From NCBI GenBank assembly GCA_958415625.1, contig CATYZI010000028.1:1-28742 (forward strand): a stretch of DNA of 28,742 nucleotides, written 5' to 3'. This DNA is from an uncultured Collinsella sp. (GTDB lineage Bacteria; Actinomycetota; Coriobacteriia; Coriobacteriales; Coriobacteriaceae). The translations under genes and the position numbers were made by a program. Positions 6,630-12,718 of the stretch are shown here, piece after piece (the stretch's first letter is position 1; each line of letters begins with the position of its first letter). Below the pieces are notes generated by a model. It did not search any database. It saw only the letters and a program-made list of their open reading frames with translations, and was not told where the DNA came from.

Positions 6630-7396
6630 CGGGCGAGAAAGGCGGCCTGCTCGCGGGCCTGCGCGCCGAGGCCCTGAAGTCGCGCCACGCGGCACCGGTT
6701 CGCCTGGCCGTGCTCATGGCGCTGCCGATGCCGCTGCTCGGCGCGATGCCCTACCGGGGCGTGCAGATCTTTAGTGCGTGGAACTACTGGTACGCGCTCT
6801 TCCTGCCCGTGTCTCTATCGCTCGTGGTGGCGTGCGTCGCACGGGCGGACGCTCGCACGCGGATGCGGGGGCTTCTGGGCCTGGGCTTCCCGCTCGGGCG
6901 CGCCTGGTGGGCCAAGGCGCTCTGGTGCCTTGCTCTTTGCACGCTCTCGAACCTCGTGGTCTTCGGCATCTACCTCGCGGGATCGGCGTTCTCCTCGCAG
7001 GGTCTCACGGCCGCGGGCACGCTCACGATGCTCCTCTGCGCGCTCGCCAACACGGTGACCGCGGCGTGGATGATCCCCGCAGGGCTCTTCCTCACGGCGC
7101 GGCTCGGCATGCTCGCGGGCATCTTCTGCCCGCTCGCCGCGCAGCTCGTGGGTGGGTTCGCCTGGTCGCTGATGCCGCTGCCGCAGCTCTTTCCGCCGTC
7201 GGCGAGCATGGTCATCCCCACGAGCTTCATTCCCGTGCTGCCGAGCGGCGAGCCGCTCGCGGCGGACATGGCGCTCGGCGGGGCGCTCACGGCGGACGGC
7301 ATGCTCACGCTGGCGGGCCTTGCGGTCAGTGCGCTCGCGTTCGCCGCGCTCACGGCGGCGGGCGCGGCCTGGTTTGCGCACTCCGAGGAGAGGTGA
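6626..7396 (+). CDS. Lantibiotic-protection ABC transporter permease (LanE/MutE type)
   Basis: A 256-residue membrane protein with about six hydrophobic helices, the first at about 25-43. The conserved-looking segment FSAWNYWYALFLPVSLSL (about 50-67) is typical of the MutE/EpiE family, whose members pair with a second permease and a LanF ATPase to expel lantibiotics. It begins inside the stop of the ATPase gene (ATGA overlap) and ends against the next start, so the three genes form one coupled operon. Later helices are Ala/Leu/Gly-rich. Third-position GC is extremely high. Identification rests on the motif and on operon position; the substrate is unknown. Confidence 0.83.
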   Translation: MTGEKGGLLAGLRAEALKSRHAAPVRLAVLMALPMPLLGAMPYRGVQIFSAWNYWYALFLPVSLSLVVACVARADARTRMRGLLGLGFPLGRAWWAKALWCLALCTLSNLVVFGIYLAGSAFSSQGLTAAGTLTMLLCALANTVTAAWMIPAGLFLTARLGMLAGIFCPLAAQLVGGFAWSLMPLPQLFPPSASMVIPTSFIPVLPSGEPLAADMALGGALTADGMLTLAGLAVSALAFAALTAAGAAWFAHSEER

Positions 7397-8211
7397 TGGC
7401 CATGACACGACTCTCCGATCCGACGCCGCGCATGACTCTCCCGCGGGCCCTGCTTTCCGAGGCCCTGCGCCTGGCGCGCTCCCCGCTCTCGGCGGTGCAC
7501 CTCGCCTGCGGCCTGGCAGCCGGTCTTGCCTGCGGCGAGTACTTCTCCGTAACCCGATGGGACCCGGCGCTGGGCGCGGACGCCTACGCCCAGTTCCTCG
7601 GCGCCCTCATGCCGCTCATGTCCGCCATCGTCTGCGGGCTCGCCGTGGACGAGGAGCGCGCTGCCGGGCGCCTCGCCAACCTCACGGCGGTCCCCTCGCG
7701 CGGGCGCGCCGTCGCGGCGAAGCTGCTCGCCCTTGCGGCGCTCGGCGCGGGCGCGCTGGCCGTGGCGCTCGGCGTGTTCGGGGCCGTGCTCGCCGTCGCC
7801 GGGCGCCTGCCGCTCGGGCCCGCTCCGCTTGCGGCCGCCTGGGCGGGCATCGTGCTGGGCAGCTTGCCCCTCTACGCGCTGGGGCTCGGCGTGGCCCTGC
7901 GCCTCGGCCGCAACGCCGCCATCGGCGCCGGCGCGGCGGGGGTGCTCCTCGCGTTCTTCTCGGTGGGCGGACTTGCGCACGGCCTCATGACCGGCGAGCT
8001 CACCGGCGCTCTGGCGACGCCCCTGAGCTGGGTGCCGCTCGCCTGGCCCGCGCGCCTGGGGTCGCTCGGGGTGGAGGCCTTCATCGACGCCGCACGCGCG
8101 GCGGGCCCTCTCCTCACGACTGCGCTCGCTAGCCTCGTTCTCACCCTGGCAGCCGACGCCGTCCTTCTTGCCTGGTTCTGCCGCTTCGAGGACGGGAGGG
8201 TAGATGCGTAG
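7396..8211 (+). CDS. Lantibiotic-protection ABC transporter permease (LanG/MutG type)
   Basis: The second permease of the exporter: 271 residues, about six membrane helices, very Ala/Leu/Gly-rich. The N-terminal amphipathic stretch (PRALLSEALRLARSPLSAVH, about residues 14-33) followed by a helix, and the acidic cytoplasmic turn VDEERAAGRL near residue 85, match the MutG/EpiG layout. The ATG at 7396 overlaps the previous stop by one base and lies behind GAGGAGAGG; an ATG at 7402 is almost equally good and would shorten it by two residues. It overlaps the next gene by 8 bases. Sequence is diverged by compositional bias, so the family call leans on context. Confidence 0.8.
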   Translation: MAMTRLSDPTPRMTLPRALLSEALRLARSPLSAVHLACGLAAGLACGEYFSVTRWDPALGADAYAQFLGALMPLMSAIVCGLAVDEERAAGRLANLTAVPSRGRAVAAKLLALAALGAGALAVALGVFGAVLAVAGRLPLGPAPLAAAWAGIVLGSLPLYALGLGVALRLGRNAAIGAGAAGVLLAFFSVGGLAHGLMTGELTGALATPLSWVPLAWPARLGSLGVEAFIDAARAAGPLLTTALASLVLTLAADAVLLAWFCRFEDGRVDA

Positions 8212-8605
8212 GAAGCCGCTCGCCGCCATGTTCGTCCTCCTCTCCGCAGCGCTCGTCCTGGGCGGGAATGCCCTGCTCGACGCCGGCTGGGGGTCGGCGC
8301 TGCGCTCGATCGCCGACCGCGTGCTGCCTAACCCTGAGATCGCCATGTGGGCGCCCGCGCCCGAGCCCGGCAGCCACGCGAGCTCCTACGCCGACGCCAC
8401 CGGGGCGGGGGCAAACTACGTCTACCTGGTGGACGCGGCGGACGACAGAGGCAATGTCCGAGAGCTCCAGCTCATCTTCTTCGGGCGGGAGTCGGACGGC
8501 GAGGGCTGGCTCGAGATCGAGGCGCGCGGCGGCTCGGGCGTGCGCTACCGCGCGTGCGACGCGGCCGAGACACCCGTGGCTGCGCGCAGGGCTCTGGACC
8601 GCTGA
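8204..8605 (+). CDS. YxeA-like (DUF1093) small exported protein
   Basis: A 133-residue protein with one N-terminal hydrophobic helix (about residues 6-27, no lipobox cysteine), so it is either secreted or anchored by its signal. The rest resembles the YxeA/DUF1093 family: an aromatic YVYLVDAADDRGNVREL strand pair (about 72-88), a LEIEARGGSGVRYRAC stretch, then a conserved-looking Pro (ETPVAARRAL). YxeA family genes often sit beside lantibiotic or bacitracin-type ABC transporters and their two-component systems, as here; their role is not established. The start overlaps the permease gene by 8 bases. The 3' end contains the predicted promoter of the two-component genes. Family assignment is moderately confident. 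Confidence 0.72.
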   Translation: MRRKPLAAMFVLLSAALVLGGNALLDAGWGSALRSIADRVLPNPEIAMWAPAPEPGSHASSYADATGAGANYVYLVDAADDRGNVRELQLIFFGRESDGEGWLEIEARGGSGVRYRACDAAETPVAARRALDR

Positions 8606-8623
8606 GCGCGGCGTTAGTACAAT
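8595..8623 (+). promoter_or_regulatory. Promoter of the two-component system genes
   Basis: TGGACC (8595-8600) and TACAAT (8618-8623) are spaced by 17 bp, starting within the last codons of the YxeA-like gene. The predicted leader of about 20 nt carries AGGAGG (8639-8644) before the regulator ATG. It would let the regulator and kinase be made independently of the transporter. Confidence 0.5.
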
Positions 8624-8650
8624 TCCGACGAGAGTTTCAGGAGGTCGAAC

Positions 8651-9313
8651 ATGGCGAGGATACTGGCAGTGGATGATGAACGGGCGATCCTCGACGCGCT
8701 TGCGCGCGTCCTCGGCCGCGACGGCCATGAGGTCGTCAAGGCGGAGGACCCGACGGCGGTCCCGGGGATGGACCTCTCGCGCTTCGACCTCGTGCTCTGC
8801 GACGTCATGATGCCGGGGCTCGACGGCTTCGAGCTCGTGCGGCAGATCCGCCCGGACTTCGACGGCCCCATCGTCTTCCTGACCGCTCGCGTGGCCGAGG
8901 AGGATGCCGTGGCCGCCTACGGCCTGGGCGCCGACGACTACGTCCGCAAGCCCTTCGGGGCCGCGGAGCTGCGCGCCAAGGTCGCGGCCCATCTACGCCG
9001 TGAGCGCCGGCCGCGCTCGCACGCCCTCTCCTTCGGGGAGGTGCGGATCGACCTCAGGGCGCGCGGCCTCGCCGTGGGCGGCGAGGCCGTGCCGCTCACG
9101 CCCACCGAGTACGCCATCTGCGAGTACCTCGCCCGCCACCCCGGGCAGGTCATGAGCCGCGCGCAGATACGCGAGGCGGTGCTCGGCTGGGAGAGCGACG
9201 CCGACGACGCGGCCATATCCATGCAGGTCAGTCGCGCCCGGAGGAAACTCTCCGAGGCCGGCGCCGATCCGATCGCGACCGTCTGGGGGATGGGGTACAA
9301 GTGGCAGCTCTGA
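8651..9313 (+). CDS. OmpR-family response regulator (LanR type)
   Basis: A 220-residue response regulator. The receiver domain (about 1-115) has the acidic pair Asp8/Asp9, phospho-acceptor Asp51 in CDVMMPGLDG, Thr78 and Lys100 in VRKPF. The winged-helix OmpR/PhoB DNA-binding domain (about 125-220) shows LTPTEYAICEYLARHPG and ends GMGYKWQL. It is preceded by AGGAGG and its own predicted promoter, and overlaps the kinase gene by 13 bases if the GTG start of the kinase is used. By analogy with NisR, SpaR and CprR it probably activates the adjacent transporter operon when the kinase senses a peptide antibiotic. The target site was not identified. High GC as in the rest of the block. Confidence 0.93.
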   Translation: MARILAVDDERAILDALARVLGRDGHEVVKAEDPTAVPGMDLSRFDLVLCDVMMPGLDGFELVRQIRPDFDGPIVFLTARVAEEDAVAAYGLGADDYVRKPFGAAELRAKVAAHLRRERRPRSHALSFGEVRIDLRARGLAVGGEAVPLTPTEYAICEYLARHPGQVMSRAQIREAVLGWESDADDAAISMQVSRARRKLSEAGADPIATVWGMGYKWQL

Positions 9314-10737
9314 GGATCGGGGCGCGAGGTCGCGGGGGCATGCCGCTCTCCTTCGTCATCGCGCGCTACTTCGCCTACGCGTTCGCGGCAGTCGCCACGG
9401 CGTGGCTCGCCTCGTTCATGATGCTCTCTGTGGCGATCAACGCGGGCTTCGTCTACGAGGCAAGCTGGGGGCCGGCCAATGCGCGCGAGGTCGCGGAGGG
9501 CCTGGCACGCGACGGCGTCTGCGGGCAGCAGGACGTGCCGACGGCGTACCGCTACCTCATCCTGAACAAGGACGGAAACGTGCTGATGACAGACCTCGAG
9601 AGCACGCGGCTCGAGGACGCGAAGGAAATGGCTCGTACGGCACTCGCCGCGGATCCGGGCACAGTGGAGATCGAGGGCGGGGGTTCGGGCGTTACCTACG
9701 CCGCGTTCCCGCTCAAAGGTGGCGGGGCCTGCGCGCTCGTCAGCGAGTATCTGCCGCAGTGGGTCTCGCGCGACCTCGCCGGCCTGCTTCCCAACCCGCA
9801 GAACCTCATGCTCGTCGGCGCCACGGCGGGAAGCGCACTTGCGCTTGCGCTCGTCGCGCGCCGCGCGAGCCGCGTGATCTCGCGCAAGATGGCGCCGCTC
9901 GCGGAGGCGGCGGGGCGCGTCGGCGCGGGGGAGCTCGACTTCGCGGTCGGCAGCACCAACGTGCGCGAGGTGAACGACGTCCTCGCCGCGATGGACGCCA
10001 TGCGGGCCTCCCTCGCCGAGTCGCTCGAGGCCCGCTGGGCCGCGGAGCGGGGGCAGCGCGAGCAGATGACGTCGCTCGCCCACGACCTCAAGACGCCGCT
10101 CACCGTGCTGCGCGCCAACGCCGACTTCGTAGCGGAGGAGCTGGAAGACGAGAAAGACGCCGACCTCGCGGCCGCCGCGCGCGACATAGCCGGCAGTGTC
10201 GAAAGGCTCGACGGCTACGTGCGCCTGCTCATCGAGGCCTCGCGCGGGTCCGGCGGGGCGGAGAGGGCCCCCATGCGGCCGGCCGAGCTTTGCGAGCAGG
10301 TCCTCGCCGAGGCCGCCCAGATCGCCCGGGCGCGAGGCGTGACGCTCGACGCGGCCACGGGCCCCGCTGTCGCGGGCGCGCCCGAGGCCGCGCTCGACCG
10401 AACCGCCCTGGCGCGAGCCGCCGCGAACCTCGTGGCCAACGCCGCCGAGCACGCACGCTCGCGCGTGGCTGTCTCCTGCGACGTTGCGGGCGGGCACCTC
10501 GTCATCGAGGTTGCCGACGACGGACCGGGCTTTTCTCCCGCCGCCCTCGAACGCGGCTGCGAGCGCCTCTTCACAGACGACTCCTCCCGCTCCTCGCGTG
10601 ACGAAGGCCGCCACTACGGGCTCGGCCTCCACGTCGCCTCCGAGGCCGCGAGCGCCCACGGGGGATCCGTCTCGCTCGCCAACGGCCCCTCGGGCGGTGC
10701 GGTGGCCACCATCGCGGTCCCCCTGTGCGGGATCTGA
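9301..10737 (+). CDS. Sensor histidine kinase (LanK/NisK-like)
   Basis: A membrane histidine kinase of 478 residues from the GTG at 9301 (465 from the ATG at 9340; both are plausible, the GTG lying behind a G-rich site). Membrane helices at about 22-48 and 167-187 bracket an extracytoplasmic domain of about 120 residues ending in SEYLPQWVSRDLAGLLPNPQ; this Tyr...LPNP arrangement just before the second helix is typical of SpaK/NisK-like lantibiotic sensors. A HAMP-like segment (188-245) follows, then the H-box SLAHDLKTPLT with His261, the N-box around Asn380, the DDGPG G1 box (407-411) and a YGLGLHVA G2 box. It probably autophosphorylates on sensing a peptide and passes phosphate to Asp51 of the neighbouring regulator. 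The actual ligand cannot be told from sequence. Confidence 0.92.
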   Translation: MAALRIGARGRGGMPLSFVIARYFAYAFAAVATAWLASFMMLSVAINAGFVYEASWGPANAREVAEGLARDGVCGQQDVPTAYRYLILNKDGNVLMTDLESTRLEDAKEMARTALAADPGTVEIEGGGSGVTYAAFPLKGGGACALVSEYLPQWVSRDLAGLLPNPQNLMLVGATAGSALALALVARRASRVISRKMAPLAEAAGRVGAGELDFAVGSTNVREVNDVLAAMDAMRASLAESLEARWAAERGQREQMTSLAHDLKTPLTVLRANADFVAEELEDEKDADLAAAARDIAGSVERLDGYVRLLIEASRGSGGAERAPMRPAELCEQVLAEAAQIARARGVTLDAATGPAVAGAPEAALDRTALARAAANLVANAAEHARSRVAVSCDVAGGHLVIEVADDGPGFSPAALERGCERLFTDDSSRSSRDEGRHYGLGLHVASEAASAHGGSVSLANGPSGGAVATIAVPLCGI

Positions 10738-10738
10738 C

Positions 10739-10828
10739 GATTTCCTCGATGTCTACCTCGACTGCGATATGTCGCTCGCCGAGGCCGCGACGAGATGGTG
10801 TTGCGTCTGCCCCGTTTGGTGCTTCTAG
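10739..10828 (+). pseudogene. Possible decayed coding fragment after the kinase
   Basis: Directly after the kinase stop, a second frame (first codon GAT at 10739) reads DFLDVYLDCDMSLAEAATRW. Of its first 20 codons, 16 end in G or C, which matches coding bias in this block. MSLAEAATRW resembles the second and third helices of a helix-turn-helix. There is no start codon or ribosome site, and it turns Cys-rich and stops at 10828. It may be the scar of a lost neighbouring gene; chance is the alternative. Confidence 0.3.
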
Positions 10829-10845
10829 CTCAAATTTGATCTGAT

Positions 10846-10881
10846 GTAAGGCCCGTGCAATCCTGCATGGGCCTTACTTTT
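10846..10881 (+). terminator. Rho-independent terminator of the kinase operon
   Basis: GTAAGGCCC (10846-10854) pairs with GGGCCTTAC (10869-10877), with an inner TGCA/TGCA extension, followed by TTTT. It closes the GC-rich transporter and two-component block. Confidence 0.85.
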
Positions 10882-11304
10882 GGCAATTGCTCGACCGATT
10901 CGTGGCTTGAAACACAAATTATCGAGTTAAGGAGAAATGGGGTCATACAGCAGCTCTCAGAGCGCTTGCCGCACTCCCCCGCCATTACCTCTGCGGCGTC
11001 TTCGTATAGAGCCCATACCGTTTGGCATATCGTTGCAATCGCCCACTTGTCCACCGGTCAAGTGAACTACTGGAATAAATACAGCGACACGCTTGTCCGT
11101 TACAGTCGCTATATCTGTGTAAATCGCCGCGATAAATACAGCCTGTACTCGGCTGTATACCAACTACGCGTATGTAGATTCATATCGCGTTAATAAATCG
11201 GCTCAAGCGTGTGCAAAACGCGCAAGTAACCGCAAAAGGCGATTATCGCTCAGGTAGATTTTTGGCACCCCGTTGCTTAATCAAAATTAAGCAATTGCTT
11301 AAAA
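10882..11304. other. Non-coding, dyad-rich intergenic region
   Basis: About 420 bases without a supported gene. It holds at least four small stem-loops: CACTTG/CAAGTG (11044-11064), AGCGAC/GTCGCT (11083-11110), ATACAGCC/GGCTGTAT (11136-11158) and ACGCGTATG/CATATCGCGT with one bulge (around 11166-11191). It also has a direct repeat ATAAATACAGC at 11075 and 11132. An AAGGAG followed after 2 bases by an ATG at 10937 opens a 42-codon frame with Pro- and Ser-rich content that I do not recognise and do not call a gene. Confidence 0.5.
11273..11302. repeat. Three TTGCTTAA half-sites in alternating orientation
   Basis: TTGCTTAA at 11273-11280, inverted TTAAGCAA at 11287-11294, and TTGCTTAA at 11295-11302. 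The last two form a perfect 16-bp palindrome, and the first two a 9-bp dyad (TTGCTTAAT/ATTAAGCAA) with a 4-base spacer. The arrangement resembles a cooperative operator, but no promoter was identified beside it. Confidence 0.5.
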
Positions 11305-11335
11305 CAAAAAAGGTCAGGCACTAGATGCCTGACCT
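11305..11335 (-). terminator. Terminator downstream of tRNA-Pro
   Basis: On the - strand AGGTCAGGCA (11335-11326) pairs with TGCCTGACCT (11320-11311) around a 5-base loop and is followed by a T-run (11310-11306). It ends the tRNA-Pro transcript and any read-through from coaBC. Confidence 0.9.
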
Positions 11336-11344
11336 GCAAACTTC

Positions 11345-11421
<77 letters not shown>

Positions 11422-11463
11422 AAGCTTTTGTTTGTTGCTCTGCTCTCGCTCGCAACAGGGAGT

Positions 11464-11493
11464 ATATTAACCCGAAACTTTAGACTTGTGCAA
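11464..11493 (-). promoter_or_regulatory. Promoter of tRNA-Pro
   Basis: On the - strand TTGCAC (-35, 11493-11488) and TAATAT (-10, 11469-11464) are 18 bp apart, about 43 bases before the mature tRNA 5' end. No hairpin terminator for coaBC is visible between that gene and this promoter. Confidence 0.55.
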
Positions 11494-11501
11494 GAACTTT
11501 T

Positions 11502-12716
11502 TTATAAATTTTGAAGCAAGTCCAAAATTGTATCTGCGAGCTGGGGTTTTGTTAGAACGGGAAGTTCTTTCGTACCCGTTGTGCTCACAATCCAGGCCTT
11601 GTTGGTATCGGTTCCAAAGCCCGAATCGGCGCGTGAGACATCGTTGGCGATAATGGCATCGCAGCCTTTGCGTGCCAATTTGCGCTCGGCGTACTTGACG
11701 ACGTTATCGGTCTCGGCAGCAAATCCGATTACGAGGCGATCGCCCTTTTGGCGTGAGAGTTCGGCCAAGATGTCAACGGTCTCGACGAGCTCGATTCGAT
11801 CCAGGCGCTCGTTGGCCTTTTTGAGCTTATGGTCCGCCGGGGCCGCCGGCGTGTAGTCGGCGACGGCGGCGGCGCAAATGGCAGCGTCGGCCGTCTGGAA
11901 GGCGCTCAGCGCCGCCTGCAGCATCTCTGCGGCGGTCTGCACGCTTACGCACGCCACGCCGCGGGGAACATCGAGCGATGTCGGTCCCAGCACGAGCGTG
12001 ACCTCGGCACCGCGGCGAGCGGCCTTCCCCGCCAGGGCGATGCCCATCTTGCCCGACGATCGGTTTCCAATAAAACGCACGGGGTCGATCGGTTCGTGCG
12101 TAGGACCGGCAGTGATGACGATGCGCTTGCCCGCCAGGTCTTGCGGCACGGGATTGAGCACCTCGCAGATGGCTTCGACGATGTCCTCGGGCTCGCTCAT
12201 GCGCCCCGTGTCCACGTCGCCGCAAGCAAGGTAGCCACTACCGGGCCCAACCACGTGCACCCCGCGGTCGCGCAGCGTGGCCATATTGGCCTGGGTTGCC
12301 GGCGCCTTCCACATGCCATTGTTCATGGCCGGCGCGATCACAATGGGTCGCGGCGTGGCGAGTAGCGTCGTAGAAATCAGGTCATCGGCAATGCCGTTGG
12401 CCATCTTGGCGATGATATTGGCCGTCGCGGGCGCCACGGCCACCAGATCGGGCTCCTGCGCCAGCGAAATGTGGTGGATGGGGTCGGAAGGATCGTCGAA
12501 TAGCCCAACCGCGACCGGCTCGTTGGTGAGCGCGCGGAAGGTAAGCGGCCCCACAAACTCCGTGGCATGCTCGCTCATAACGACTTTGACACGTGCGCCG
12601 CGCTTTTGCAGCAGGCGCACGATATTGCACGACTTATAGGCGGCGATCCCGCCGGTAATGCCCAGCAGGATCGTTTTTCCCTCAAGTTGCATTGAATTGT
12701 TGGATGCCGCCGTCAT
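11502..12716 (-). CDS. coaBC: Bifunctional phosphopantothenoylcysteine decarboxylase/synthetase
   Basis: Carries out two successive steps of coenzyme A synthesis: ligation of 4'-phosphopantothenate to cysteine (CoaB) and FMN-dependent decarboxylation to 4'-phosphopantetheine (CoaC). The 404-residue protein has the usual length. The CoaC domain (about 12-185) shows GITGGIAAYK, catalytic His82 in HHISLA, the PAMNNGMW motif and Cys165 in GYLACGDVDTGRM. The CoaB domain (about 190-404) shows ITAGPTHEPIDPVRFI, NRSSGKMG and KLKK. It is cytosolic. The ATG at 12716 follows AAGGAAG and lies 2 bases after the stop of the zinc-ribbon gene, so it is the last protein gene of the long minus-strand series before tRNA-Pro. 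Very confident. Confidence 0.97.
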   Translation of the reverse strand: MTAASNNSMQLEGKTILLGITGGIAAYKSCNIVRLLQKRGARVKVVMSEHATEFVGPLTFRALTNEPVAVGLFDDPSDPIHHISLAQEPDLVAVAPATANIIAKMANGIADDLISTTLLATPRPIVIAPAMNNGMWKAPATQANMATLRDRGVHVVGPGSGYLACGDVDTGRMSEPEDIVEAICEVLNPVPQDLAGKRIVITAGPTHEPIDPVRFIGNRSSGKMGIALAGKAARRGAEVTLVLGPTSLDVPRGVACVSVQTAAEMLQAALSAFQTADAAICAAAVADYTPAAPADHKLKKANERLDRIELVETVDILAELSRQKGDRLVIGFAAETDNVVKYAERKLARKGCDAIIANDVSRADSGFGTDTNKAWIVSTTGTKELPVLTKPQLADTILDLLQNL

Positions 12717-12718
12717 CG

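Noticed and set aside
6778..7395. Upstream extension of the second permease frame into the first permease gene
   Set aside because: Arg/His-rich nonsense-like peptide; the real start at 7396 has a ribosome site and couples to the preceding stop.
8309..8345. LPNPE in the YxeA-like protein resembling LPNPQ in the kinase, as a possible shared peptide-binding motif
   Set aside because: A four-residue match in Pro-rich sequence is easily by chance, and the positions in the two proteins are not comparable.
6970..8346. Long open frame on the - strand across the permease genes (about 458 codons)
   Set aside because: It is antisense to coupled + strand genes with clear motifs. Very GC-rich DNA gives few stop codons on the opposite strand. 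The peptide is Arg/Gly/Glu-rich with no domain.
10830..11193. Overlapping + and - strand frames (74-112 codons) in the region after the kinase
   Set aside because: They run across the terminator hairpin or lack a ribosome site, and neither shows coding bias or a known motif.
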